Shown: piece by piece, positions 1-7,317 of the stretch | Numbering within the stretch: position 1 is the stretch's first letter | Layout of the letters: the number at the start of each line of letters is the position of its first letter | Origin: DAIRDK01 sp035403225 | GTDB lineage: Bacteria > Bacteroidota > Bacteroidia > Bacteroidales > FEN-979 | Reading direction: 5' to 3' | Assembly: GCA_035403225.1 (NCBI GenBank) | Contig: DAONET010000020.1 | Span: forward strand, 1-43,155 | Length of the DNA stretch: 43,155 nucleotides | Notes under the pieces: model-generated | What the model saw: the letters and a program-made list of their open reading frames with translations, nothing else | Databases searched by the model: none | Told to the model about the DNA's origin: nothing | Translations under genes and position numbers: made by a program

Positions 1-2
1 AC

Positions 3-25
3 AGTGAGGGAACTAATCCCTCACT
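3..25. other. Perfect 9-bp hairpin at the window edge
   Basis: The arms AGTGAGGGA (3-11) and TCCCTCACT (17-25) are perfect complements around a 5-base loop. There is no clear T-run, so it is not obviously a terminator. It lies in the gene-free left end of the window and may belong to a repeat or to the end of a transcription unit outside the window. Confidence 0.45.
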
Positions 26-88
26 TCCTACTCGATAAGAAAAACGACAGCCGTGCCTTTTCGACGACCCACTAACGACTCGATCCCT

Positions 89-148
89 AAGCCAGCCAAG
101 GCCGGTTATCGGCCTTTGGCCTCCTAACCGGCTGCGCCTGGCTTTTTA
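89..148 (+). terminator. Nested hairpin followed by a short T-run
   Basis: The outer arms AAGCCAG (89-95) and CTGGCTT (138-144) enclose a second stem, CCGGTTA (102-108) with TAACCGG (125-131), and a small GGCC/GGCC stem. A TTTTT run follows the outer arm. This could terminate a gene entering from the left, or be a structured intergenic repeat. No gene reaching this point is visible. Confidence 0.35.
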
Positions 149-311
149 CGGGATCTTCGCCGAGTGGGTACCCCGCCGAAAAGCCAAAGGCAATTCTGAA
201 GCCGCTGCCTTTTTGCCTCCCCTTCAAGGGTGGACCTAACCGCAAATTCTCTTTTTATCCAACGAATCCCAAAGGGATAATAAGAAAAATAAATGTTCCG
301 GTGCGCGTGTT

Positions 312-337
312 CCCTCGCCTTGCTCGCAAGGAGAGGG
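312..337. repeat. GC-rich hairpin next to the dispersed repeat
   Basis: CCCTCGCCTTGC (312-323) pairs with GCAAGGAGAGGG (326-337) with a single mismatch, leaving a tight loop. It sits just left of the repeat copy at 346-399, and the two together look like one intergenic repeat unit. Short ORFs through it have no recognisable product. Confidence 0.45.
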
Positions 338-345
338 CTAGGGAG

Positions 346-399
346 AAGATACAAAAACAACTGCCTTGGCATTTTGGAGAAAAATTGTCAGGTACTGAG
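346..399 (+). repeat. Dispersed repeat, left copy
   Basis: These ~54 bases match the reverse complement of the right end of the window (43102-43155) at roughly nine positions in ten, starting at the shared AAGATACAAAAAC. On the minus strand this copy can be read as QYLTIFLQNAKAVVFVS; the other copy, on the plus strand, reads QYMTFFLQNAKAVVFVS. The copies are inverted relative to each other. The conserved reading may mean a coding remnant, or may be chance in an otherwise non-coding repeat. Confidence 0.7.
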
Positions 400-584
400 C
401 AGAAAACAGAAAATTACTTTTTGGCATGATGGCAAATAGATTGCATGAAGTGAAAATACTTTTACCGCACAAAACAACAGAAATGATACCAAATGGACAG
501 CATATGAACAATGCTTCGGAGCAGGTTTCCCCGTGACAAAACGGCCATTTATGAAAAGGAAGTTGAGTATCTTTCATTTAAAAA
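400..584. other. Gene-free stretch
   Basis: I see no convincing gene, RNA or mobile-element feature here. A 79-codon minus-strand frame runs through it into the repeat, but its product resembles nothing I recognise, and its end is simply the repeat sequence. Confidence 0.4.
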
Positions 585-616
585 TTTGTACAATACATTG
601 AAAGTAATTATATTTA
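585..616 (+). promoter_or_regulatory. Candidate Bacteroidota promoter for the 770 gene
   Basis: TTTG at 585-588 is followed after 20 bases by TATATTTA at 609-616, one base away from the consensus TAnnTTTG. Transcription would start near 623 and give an untranslated leader of about 145 bases. The leader begins close to a small TTTACT/AGTAAA hairpin. Confidence 0.45.
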
Positions 617-769
617 CTTCGACGAGTAAAGAGAATCCGGGGAATGGTTGTATGCCTGTGAACGATTTTGACTGAAAGGTCCCGGATGGCGGGTGTTTTG
701 AATGATTACCTATTTGGATCATGATGCAAAAAAATATATCCGAATTTAGTATTCATTAAAACCACGAGA

Positions 770-3622
770 ATGAAAACAACATGTACGTTGAATCATGCCG
801 CGGGACGGGTTCTCGCGATATGGCTGTTATTCTCTGCCACAACGGCTTTTTCGCAGGCTGTCCCGGAGTATATGTATTATAAGTTTGATGCTCCCGGAGA
901 TCAACAAAACTATGCCAGCGCCCCTGTCGGGAACAACCCGGCTACCCTGAGCGGGCTCATTGTAGGGAGTACCGGGGAGTTTGGTACCGCGCTTGTCGGG
1001 AACGGATCTTCTTCCACTTCCAATTGCCTGAACACCGGGTGGGCTACCAGCTTGCCTTCTACGGGATGGACCATCTCGTTTTGGGTAAATAATTTTCCGG
1101 GGACATCATCCACCACCTTTTATTATTTCGGCGACAATACGGCCGGTAGTTTCCGATGTTTCACGGGTGGCGTGGCCGGCGACGGCAACCTGATGTTACG
1201 CGGAACAGGTATGACCGATGTTCCTATCAACAGCATTCCTTCCACCCCTACGGTGATCCATTTAGTATATACCGGGTCAGCCGTGAAAGTTTATTTTAAC
1301 GGAGTTTATTCAAGTGAAGTGGCACAGTCGGCTGTTACGTTCACGGGTACCGGCCCTTTTAAAGTGGGAGGGTATAGTTCCAGCAACTGCATGAATTCAG
1401 GGACGCTTATGGATGAGTTCCGGCTGTACAACCGGGCTTTGACTGATAACGAGATCTCACTGACCTGGAACCAGCAACTCCCGGTGATCACTGCGGGTCC
1501 TCCCGTAGCTGTCACCGGCAGCGCTACTTCCGTTACCGGCACTACGGCTACGCTGAACGGTACCGTTGATGCCAACCAGGATGCTACGACTGTTACGTTT
1601 GAATATGGTCTGACCACGGCTTACGGAACTACGGTGGCAGGAGTCCCGCCCACGGTTACCGGGACTACGGCTACACCGGTAACGGCCGCCCTTACGGGGC
1701 TCCTTCCCGGAAACACCTATCATTACCGGATTAAAGGAGTGAATGCCTATGGCACTTCTACGGGTTCCGACTCTGTATTTACCACTCCTCCTGCCTTGCC
1801 GACGGCTGTTACTACTACGGCTACGGCCATCACCGCCACCACCGCGACAATAAACGGGCTGGTGAATGCTTCGGGCGCTTCCAGCGCGATATCTTTTGAA
1901 TACGGTCTTACCACGTCGTACGGTACCACCGTGCCCGGGACACCTTCGCCGGTGACCGGCAATACCAATACCCCGGTGAGCGCAAATATCACAGGCCTGA
2001 CCGTAAACAATACCTACCATTACCGGGTGATCGCAACGAACACCGTGGGGACTACCAACGGCAATGATCTGACGTTCTTTTCGAGCGATTGCCCCTTGCC
2101 GGGAACCCCGGGCCCGATCAGCGGAACAGATACGGCTTGCGCGAACAGCCAGGAAAATATCTATACTGTGGCCCCGGTGCCCTTTGCTGTCAGCTATGTG
2201 TGGACGGTTCCTGCCGGAGCCGTGATCACCTCGGGAAGCACGACAAACACCATCACGGTCACCATGGGAACCACGCCAGGCAACATCACCGTGTATGGTG
2301 TTGATTCCTGCGGAAACGGGCCCACGGCTTCCCTGCCGGTAGCCATTATTCCTGCTCCGGTGCCGACCATCTCCGGACAGTCTTCCATGTGTGTTAATTC
2401 CGGGAACTATTATTACACTACGGAAGCCGGGATGACGGGATACCAATGGACTGTCTCCGCCGGAGGATCCATCGGATGGGGTCAGGGAACTAATATGATC
2501 ATGGTTAACTGGAACAGTGCGGGAGCGCAGTCGGTGAGCGTGAATTATACTGGTCCTTCGGGATGTCAGGCGGGTACGCCAACGGTGTTGGCCGTTGACG
2601 TCAACCCGGTGCCGGGTTCTGCAGGCACTATTACCGGAACAGCGGCTGTCTGCGGAGGCGCTGCCGGTGTTGTTTATTCCGTTGCGCCTGTACTGGATGC
2701 CACCGCCTATGTATGGACGGTGCCTGCAGGTGTTGCTATCGTCTCCGGGGAATGGACCAACGCCATCACGGTTGATTTTGCCGGGGATGCAGCTTCGGGC
2801 GACATCACCGTATATGGGAATAACATTTGCGGCAACGGGACATTGTCGCCTGCTTTCCCGGTGACCGTAACACCTTTGCCGGCCGATGCAGGGGATATCA
2901 CCGGAGTCAGCCCCGTTTGCGCCGGCGCTTCCGGCGTGAGCTATTCAGTACCCGAAATCGCCCATGCAACCGGATATAACTGGGCACTCCCTGCCGGCGC
3001 CACCATCGCATCAGGGGCGAATACCCATAGTATCCTGGTCGACTTTGACCTCGCAGCTGTTTCTGGTGTCATCACGGTTACCGGGACCAACAGTTGCGGG
3101 GATGGAGCCGTCTCTCCCGACTTCCCCCTGACCGTCAACCCAGCGCCGGCGGTTCCCGTCATCGTCCTCAATGGGGATACGCTGCTCAGCGACGCCCCGC
3201 AAGGTAACCAATGGTATCTCAACGGCACCGTCATCCCCGGCGCCACCAGTCAGATCCTGGTACCTGACCAGTCAGGTAAGTACACCTGCATTGTCACGGT
3301 GAACGGATGCTCATCGCCGGTATCGAACGAAATCATCGTCATCATGACCGGTTTGAACGGAAAGAAGATCAAGCCCGTTATCGAGATCTTCCCCAACCCT
3401 TGCGACGAGATGTTTACGGTACAAGTGTCCTCCGGATTATCAGGGAAGGCCGACCTCACCGTGATGAACTACTTGGGCGTGACGGTTTTTGAAGAGAGAG
3501 AGATCAGCGTTTCCGGGACGACGGAACATACAATTATTCTGCAAAGCGCACCGGCCGGGATTTATATGGTTATGCTGAAAGGTGATACCTACACGGTTGT
3601 CAAAAAGGTTATCATCAGATGA
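770..3622 (+). CDS. Secreted multidomain adhesin-like protein with LamG, Fn3-like, PKD-like and T9SS sorting domains
   Basis: This 950-residue protein is probably exported and attached to or released from the cell surface. It starts with a signal peptide (about 1-29, ending TAFSQA). A concanavalin/LamG-type domain follows at about 30-235, ending in the typical LMDEFRLYNRALTDNEI. Two fibronectin-III-like repeats lie at about 243-340 and 342-440, both with the TTSYGT and NTYHYR signatures. Four Cys-containing PKD-like repeats of about 85 residues fill 440-790, then a short Ig-like segment, and finally a T9SS type A sorting domain from about 870 (IEIFPNPCDEMF). No catalytic motif is visible. Binding a polysaccharide or another cell is the most likely role, by inference only. 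The internal repeats make the other frames open over long distances. Confidence 0.88.
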   Translation: MKTTCTLNHAAGRVLAIWLLFSATTAFSQAVPEYMYYKFDAPGDQQNYASAPVGNNPATLSGLIVGSTGEFGTALVGNGSSSTSNCLNTGWATSLPSTGWTISFWVNNFPGTSSTTFYYFGDNTAGSFRCFTGGVAGDGNLMLRGTGMTDVPINSIPSTPTVIHLVYTGSAVKVYFNGVYSSEVAQSAVTFTGTGPFKVGGYSSSNCMNSGTLMDEFRLYNRALTDNEISLTWNQQLPVITAGPPVAVTGSATSVTGTTATLNGTVDANQDATTVTFEYGLTTAYGTTVAGVPPTVTGTTATPVTAALTGLLPGNTYHYRIKGVNAYGTSTGSDSVFTTPPALPTAVTTTATAITATTATINGLVNASGASSAISFEYGLTTSYGTTVPGTPSPVTGNTNTPVSANITGLTVNNTYHYRVIATNTVGTTNGNDLTFFSSDCPLPGTPGPISGTDTACANSQENIYTVAPVPFAVSYVWTVPAGAVITSGSTTNTITVTMGTTPGNITVYGVDSCGNGPTASLPVAIIPAPVPTISGQSSMCVNSGNYYYTTEAGMTGYQWTVSAGGSIGWGQGTNMIMVNWNSAGAQSVSVNYTGPSGCQAGTPTVLAVDVNPVPGSAGTITGTAAVCGGAAGVVYSVAPVLDATAYVWTVPAGVAIVSGEWTNAITVDFAGDAASGDITVYGNNICGNGTLSPAFPVTVTPLPADAGDITGVSPVCAGASGVSYSVPEIAHATGYNWALPAGATIASGANTHSILVDFDLAAVSGVITVTGTNSCGDGAVSPDFPLTVNPAPAVPVIVLNGDTLLSDAPQGNQWYLNGTVIPGATSQILVPDQSGKYTCIVTVNGCSSPVSNEIIVIMTGLNGKKIKPVIEIFPNPCDEMFTVQVSSGLSGKADLTVMNYLGVTVFEEREISVSGTTEHTIILQSAPAGIYMVMLKGDTYTVVKKVIIR

Positions 3623-3650
3623 TAAAAAGGATGGTCGTCAAGATTCGGTA

Positions 3651-3682
3651 AAAAAATGCCGCGATATTTCGCGGCATTTTTT
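3651..3682. terminator. Bidirectional rho-independent terminator
   Basis: AAAAAATGCCGCG (3651-3663) and CGCGGCATTTTTT (3670-3682) form a perfect 13-bp stem with a 6-base loop. T-runs lie on both sides, so it can end the 770 gene on the plus strand and the tRNA-Ser transcript on the minus strand. Confidence 0.88.
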
Positions 3683-3686
3683 TTTG

Positions 3687-3774
3687 CGGAGAGAATGGGA
3701 TTCGAACCCATGAACCGCTTTTGACGATTACACACTTTCCAGGCGTGCGCCTTCGACCACTCGGCCATCTCTCC
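3687..3774 (-). tRNA. tRNA-Ser (anticodon GGA)
   Basis: Read on the minus strand, the 88-base gene starts with acceptor arm GGAGAGA, which pairs with TCTCTCC near the 3' end. It has a long variable arm typical of class II tRNAs and the T-loop GGTTCGAATCC. The anticodon loop CTGGAAA sits in the stem CACGC/GTGTG and gives anticodon GGA, reading UCC/UCU serine codons. CCA is not encoded. The terminator at 3651-3682 lies directly downstream. Confidence 0.95.
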
Positions 3775-3827
3775 GGTTCATTCCATTATTTGAAACGGAT
3801 TGCAAAGGTAAAACTTTTTCCCGAAAC

Positions 3828-4847
3828 TCAAACGGTCATTTCGCCGCGGAGGGAAGTCTGTAATAATTGTTTGACTTCCGGTACGGAATAGCCGCGTCCC
3901 AGTAAGAACATCAGCTTGGTGACAGCCGATTCGGTGGTGATGTCGTAGCCTCCGATCACGCCGATACCGGCTAGTCCGGCGCTGGTCTCGTACTTGCCCA
4001 TTTCCACAGCGCCGCCTTTACATTGGGTGACGTTCAACAGGATGATGCCCCGTTCAACTGCATCGCGGAGTTGATCGAGGAACCAGGGCGCCGTCGGGGC
4101 GTTGCCGGCTCCGAAAGTCTCCATGATCACGGCTTTCAGTCCTTCGGTGTGGAGGATGGATTGCACCGTGCGGGGTGAGATGCCGGGGAAGAGTTTCAGG
4201 ATGGCGATATTGTCGTCGAGGACTTTCTGCACGCGCAGCTTTTTGAAGTTGGGTTTCAGGATCAGGTCGGTGTGGTATTTGATGTGAACCCCGACATCGG
4301 CCAGGGTAGGGTAGTTGCCCGAAAGAAAGGCTTCAAAATGCTCGGCATTGAACTTGCTGGTGCGGTTTGCCCGGAACAGTTTGTTCTCAAAGCAAATGGC
4401 CACTTCCGGTACCAGAGGGGTGTCGGTTTCGCGGGCGGCAGCGATCTCAACAGAGTTGATGAAGTTCTCGCGGCCATCGGTACGCACCATCCCGATGGGC
4501 AGTTGCGAGCCGGTGAAGATCACGGGTTTATTCAGGTTCTCTAACATGAAACTCAGCGCCGACGCGGTGTATGCCATCGTATCGCTGCCGTGAAGCACTA
4601 CGAAACCGTCGTACTGCTCGTAATTTTTTTCGATGACCGTGGCGAGATCCACCCAGAACGAGGGATTCATGTTCGACGAATCAAGCAATGGCTCGAAGGT
4701 GTGAAACTCGATCTGACAATGGAAGTTCTCCAGCACCGGGAGGTATTGGTACAAAATGTCGAAGGTCAGCGGCCGCAGCGACCCTGTCTTCGGATCCTGG
4801 ACCATCCCGATGGTTCCACCGGTATAAATAACTAAGATTGATGTCAT
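3828..4847 (-). CDS. ansA: Type I (cytoplasmic) L-asparaginase
   Basis: The enzyme hydrolyses L-asparagine to aspartate and ammonia. The 339-residue length fits the type I family, and there is no signal peptide, so it should be cytoplasmic. Both active-site signatures are present: YTGGTIG at 8-14, with the catalytic threonine, and HGSDT at 86-90, with the Thr-Asp pair. The gene lies just downstream of tatD in gene order but is now separated from it by the AbiE cassette. From general knowledge, tatD and type I asparaginase genes are often neighbours in Bacteroidota, so the two were probably co-transcribed before. A new promoter at 4916-4923 seems to serve it. Confidence 0.93.
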   Translation of the reverse strand: MTSILVIYTGGTIGMVQDPKTGSLRPLTFDILYQYLPVLENFHCQIEFHTFEPLLDSSNMNPSFWVDLATVIEKNYEQYDGFVVLHGSDTMAYTASALSFMLENLNKPVIFTGSQLPIGMVRTDGRENFINSVEIAAARETDTPLVPEVAICFENKLFRANRTSKFNAEHFEAFLSGNYPTLADVGVHIKYHTDLILKPNFKKLRVQKVLDDNIAILKLFPGISPRTVQSILHTEGLKAVIMETFGAGNAPTAPWFLDQLRDAVERGIILLNVTQCKGGAVEMGKYETSAGLAGIGVIGGYDITTESAVTKLMFLLGRGYSVPEVKQLLQTSLRGEMTV

Positions 4848-4868
4848 GTTTTATTTGTTTTTCTATGT

Positions 4869-4882
4869 CACGGTCAACCGTG
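4869..4882. promoter_or_regulatory. 14-base palindrome in the asparaginase leader
   Basis: CACGGT and ACCGTG are inverted around two bases. The spacing is too tight for a hairpin but suits a dimeric DNA-binding protein. It lies about 22 bases before the ansA start and overlaps the left direct repeat by four bases. No regulator can be named. Confidence 0.3.
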
Positions 4883-4899
4883 CTCACTTCCTGCAAGGT
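4879..4899 (+). repeat. Left direct repeat flanking the AbiE cassette
   Basis: This 21-base sequence (core ACTTCCTGCAAGG) recurs in the same orientation at 6524-6544 with one difference (C versus T at position 8). The right copy is the 3' end and stop of tatD. On the minus strand this left copy also reads Cys-Arg-Lys-stop, with TGA in place of TAA. The two copies bracket the AbiEi/AbiEii genes exactly. Confidence 0.8.
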
Positions 4900-4915
4900 G
4901 CTTTTTTACGGCCTG

Positions 4916-4923
4916 CAAAAGTA
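4916..4923 (-). promoter_or_regulatory. -7 element of the ansA promoter
   Basis: On the minus strand TACTTTTG matches TAnnTTTG, with transcription expected to start near 4909, about 62 bases before ansA. It lies inside the segment bounded by the direct repeats, so the inserted DNA appears to have supplied it. No clear TTTG is seen at -33. Confidence 0.45.
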
Positions 4924-5042
4924 GTAAATACCTGAGAATAAAATATTTCTTTGATTTCTTCTTGAAAATCCTGCAGTTCATGCAAAATCAGGCAGTTTGC
5001 CCGGGCTACGGTCACCTCCCGGCAAAAATCTGATCCAAAATC

Positions 5043-5073
5043 TTGATTATGTTTCCAAAATGCAGTATATTTG
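5043..5073 (+). promoter_or_regulatory. Promoter of the AbiE operon
   Basis: TTG at 5043-5045 and TATATTTG at 5066-5073 are 20 bases apart, a full match to the Bacteroidota promoter. Transcription from about 5080 gives a leader of some 20 bases before the ATG at 5099. The upstream in-frame ATG at 4997 lies before the promoter and is therefore unlikely to be used. Confidence 0.6.
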
Positions 5074-5098
5074 CTGCATAATAGAAATAAAAACAAAA

Positions 5099-5716
5099 AT
5101 GACCTTTCTGGAATTCCGGGATAAAACCGTTGATTTGGCCTGCTTTAATATACACCAGATATATGCCTGGCAGCCCGATTTTGACCGCAATAACCTGACC
5201 CGGTGGGTCAGGAAAGGGTATATCGTCCGGTTAAGGCAGGGCTATTTTGCTTTTCCGGAATATAAGAACAAGCCGGATTATGTTTTTTATTTTGCCAACC
5301 GGATTTACCGTCCATCATATATAAGCCTGCATACAGCTCTTGCCTTTTTCGGGATGATCCCGGAAGCGGTGGTACAAATCACCAGCATCACATCGCTGAA
5401 AACGGCATCATTTAGCAACCACTTTGGAGAATATTCTTACCATAATGTCAAGGAAAGTCTGATGTTCGGATACGAATTAAAGCCCATGGCGGACAACCGG
5501 ACAATCCAGTTTGCCAACCCCGAGAAGGCATTGCTTGATTTGCTCTACCTGTATCCGTTCTACGATAGCGAGCAGGAATTGAAAGAATTGCGGCTGGATG
5601 AGGAGTATTTGCAGGATGATTTGAATAAGGATATCCTATCGGACTATTGTGATAAATTCAGAAGCAAAGCGCTTGACCATCGGGTAAGGCTGCTTTTTAA
5701 GACCTATGGTTTATGA
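5099..5716 (+). CDS. AbiEi-type antitoxin / transcriptional regulator
   Basis: This is the antitoxin half of a type IV toxin-antitoxin pair: it is expected to repress its own operon and counter the AbiEii nucleotidyltransferase. From the chosen ATG it has 205 residues. The start is a winged-helix-like region (NLTRWVRKGYIVRLRQGYFAF), and the family signature PEKALLDLLYLYP follows in the second half. An ATG at 4997 would add 34 residues, but those lie over the promoter. The stop overlaps the next start as ATGA, so the two proteins are translationally coupled. Base use is visibly more AT-rich than in the flanking genes, which points to acquisition. Confidence 0.85.
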   Translation: MTFLEFRDKTVDLACFNIHQIYAWQPDFDRNNLTRWVRKGYIVRLRQGYFAFPEYKNKPDYVFYFANRIYRPSYISLHTALAFFGMIPEAVVQITSITSLKTASFSNHFGEYSYHNVKESLMFGYELKPMADNRTIQFANPEKALLDLLYLYPFYDSEQELKELRLDEEYLQDDLNKDILSDYCDKFRSKALDHRVRLLFKTYGL

Positions 5717-6501
5717 TACAAATTGACCAGATTAAGAATTATTTTCCACCTCAGGTCCGCGATAATTCGCTATTTAACAAACACATCCTGAAGGAGTATC
5801 TGCAATTGATGATTCTGGATTATCTTTCATCCACAACACACATCCGGAAAATGGCTTTTATTGGTGGAACGAACCTCCGGTTAGTAAAGGGGATAGACCG
5901 ATTTTCCGAAGATCTTGATTTTGATTTTAAAAATCTGTCGAAAGATGAATTTTTCGAAATGACAAATGGTGTAATCCGGTTTTTGGAACGTTCCGGATTA
6001 CGGGTTGAAGTGAAAGATAGAGATAATCCGAAACTGACGGCGTTCAGACGTAATATTCATTTTCCGGAACTCTTGTTTGGTCTGGGATTGAGTGGACACC
6101 GGGAAGAACGTTTTTTAATTAAGGTCGAAAGCCAGGACCAGGGGATCATTCATGAACCGGTTATCGCGAATGTCAAGGGCTGCGGTTTCTTTTTCCCGTT
6201 TCCTGTCCCTTCCGATGGCGTATTGTGCAGCATGAAGATAGCCGCTATGTTAAACCGCTCGAAAGGGCGTGATTTTTACGACCTGATGTTTTTACTGTCG
6301 CAGGCAAGGCCCGATTATGGCTTTCTTTCCAGGCGTTGCGGAGTCCATGACTTGCAGGAGTTTAAGCAAGCAACAACCAAACTATTGAAGACGGTTGATT
6401 TGAAGAAGAAGCAAAAGGATTTTGAACATCTGCTGTTCAACAAAGCCAAAAGCGAAATGATTCTGCGGTTTGGCGATTTTGTAGATTCGCTTACGGAATA
6501 A
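5713..6501 (+). CDS. AbiEii-type nucleotidyltransferase toxin
   Basis: The 262-residue protein belongs to the AbiEii/AbiGii nucleotidyltransferase family; members transfer nucleotides onto RNA targets such as tRNA and block growth, and the pairs act in phage defence. The catalytic core is seen as IGGTNLRL (about 50-57) followed by RFSEDLDFDF, the G-x-T and D-x-D metal-binding motifs of the fold. A later KGRDFYDLMFLL is also typical of the family. It overlaps the antitoxin by four bases (ATGA). Nothing looks disrupted, so both halves should be functional. The gene ends 22 bases before the right direct repeat. Confidence 0.9.
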   Translation: MIQIDQIKNYFPPQVRDNSLFNKHILKEYLQLMILDYLSSTTHIRKMAFIGGTNLRLVKGIDRFSEDLDFDFKNLSKDEFFEMTNGVIRFLERSGLRVEVKDRDNPKLTAFRRNIHFPELLFGLGLSGHREERFLIKVESQDQGIIHEPVIANVKGCGFFFPFPVPSDGVLCSMKIAAMLNRSKGRDFYDLMFLLSQARPDYGFLSRRCGVHDLQEFKQATTKLLKTVDLKKKQKDFEHLLFNKAKSEMILRFGDFVDSLTE

Positions 6502-6523
6502 AGAGAATTCCACAAAACGATCC

Positions 6524-6544
6524 CGTGCTTACTTCCTGCAAGGG
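6524..6544 (+). repeat. Right direct repeat flanking the AbiE cassette, in the tatD 3' end
   Basis: This is the second copy of the 21-base repeat at 4879-4899, with 20 of 21 bases identical. It contains the last three tatD codons before the stop (Cys-Arg-Lys) and the TAA. A repeat at the 3' end of a gene that leaves that gene intact is the pattern of site-specific or target-duplicating insertion. Confidence 0.8.
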
Positions 6545-7317
6545 GAAAGGTTAAACAATCGTTTGGCGTTGGCAGTGGTAGTTTCGGCCACTTCTTCCAC
6601 GGATATTTTTTTGATCCCGGCGATGCGGGCCGCGATGAGTGGAAGGTATTTGCTTTCGTTACGCTGACCGCGGTGCGGAACGGGCGGCAGGTACGGCGAG
6701 TCGGTTTCCAGCAGCAGGTGTTCCATCCCGATGGCTTCAACGACCTGTTGCAGTCCGGAGTTTTTATAGGTGATCACTCCCCCGATACCGATCATGAAAC
6801 CCAGGGCGATGGCTTGCTTTGCCTGGGCGATGTCCCCCCCGAAACAATGAAAGACACCGCGCAGGGAAGAAGCATGTTTCGATCCGACGATGCCGGCAGC
6901 GATATCGAAGGCATTGCGTGTATGGATGACCACCGGAAGGTCGTGCCGCACTGCGAGGTCAAGCTGACGGCTGAAAGCATCTTCCTGCTGTGTCCGGAAG
7001 GTTTGGTCCCAGTACAGGTCGATCCCGATTTCTCCCACGGCGCAGAAACAGTACTCCGGGGCGTTGAGGTATTCTTCCACTAATTCCAGTTCTTCCGTGT
7101 ATTGCTCGTTCACCGAGGTGGGATGCAGCCCCATCATGGGTTTACAGCGGTCGGGGAAGGCGGCTGAGAGGTCGAGCATGTCGCGTACCGAACCCTTGTC
7201 GATGTTGGGCATCAGGAAGCGTTCCACGCCGGCTTCCACCGCTTGGCGTATCACCTCGAAGCGGTCTTCATCGAATTCTTCGACATACAGGTGTGTATGG
7301 GTGTCGCAAAAGATCAT
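6529..7317 (-). CDS. tatD: TatD family metal-dependent deoxyribonuclease
   Basis: This TIM-barrel hydrolase cleaves DNA 3' ends and other phosphoesters, probably for DNA repair or turnover in the cytoplasm. Its 262 residues match the family. The metal ligands are visible: HTH at 7-9, the glutamate of VGEIGIDLYWD, the histidines of VVIHTRN and FHCFGG, and the aspartate of LLLETDSPYL near the end. The start overlaps the stop of the glycosyltransferase gene as ATGA, making it the third gene of an operon. Its last codons are the right copy of the direct repeat, so the cassette inserted immediately after it without damaging it. Confidence 0.92.
   Translation of the reverse strand: MIFCDTHTHLYVEEFDEDRFEVIRQAVEAGVERFLMPNIDKGSVRDMLDLSAAFPDRCKPMMGLHPTSVNEQYTEELELVEEYLNAPEYCFCAVGEIGIDLYWDQTFRTQQEDAFSRQLDLAVRHDLPVVIHTRNAFDIAAGIVGSKHASSLRGVFHCFGGDIAQAKQAIALGFMIGIGGVITYKNSGLQQVVEAIGMEHLLLETDSPYLPPVPHRGQRNESKYLPLIAARIAGIKKISVEEVAETTTANAKRLFNLSPCRK

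Noticed and set aside
338..577. 79-codon minus-strand frame in the left gene-free region
   Set aside because: Most of the end of the frame is the dispersed repeat and the rest resembles nothing known. The shared peptide reading of the repeat is noted as a finding, but I do not call a gene.
1457..2446. 329-codon minus-strand frame inside the adhesin gene
   Set aside because: It is antisense to the repeat-rich 770 gene. Its product is Arg/Gly/His-rich, of low complexity and unlike any family; it arises from the codon bias of the real gene.
4997..5098. Longer N-terminus of AbiEi beginning at ATG 4997
   Set aside because: The extra 34 codons cover a complete promoter (5043-5073), and their product does not look like the family start.
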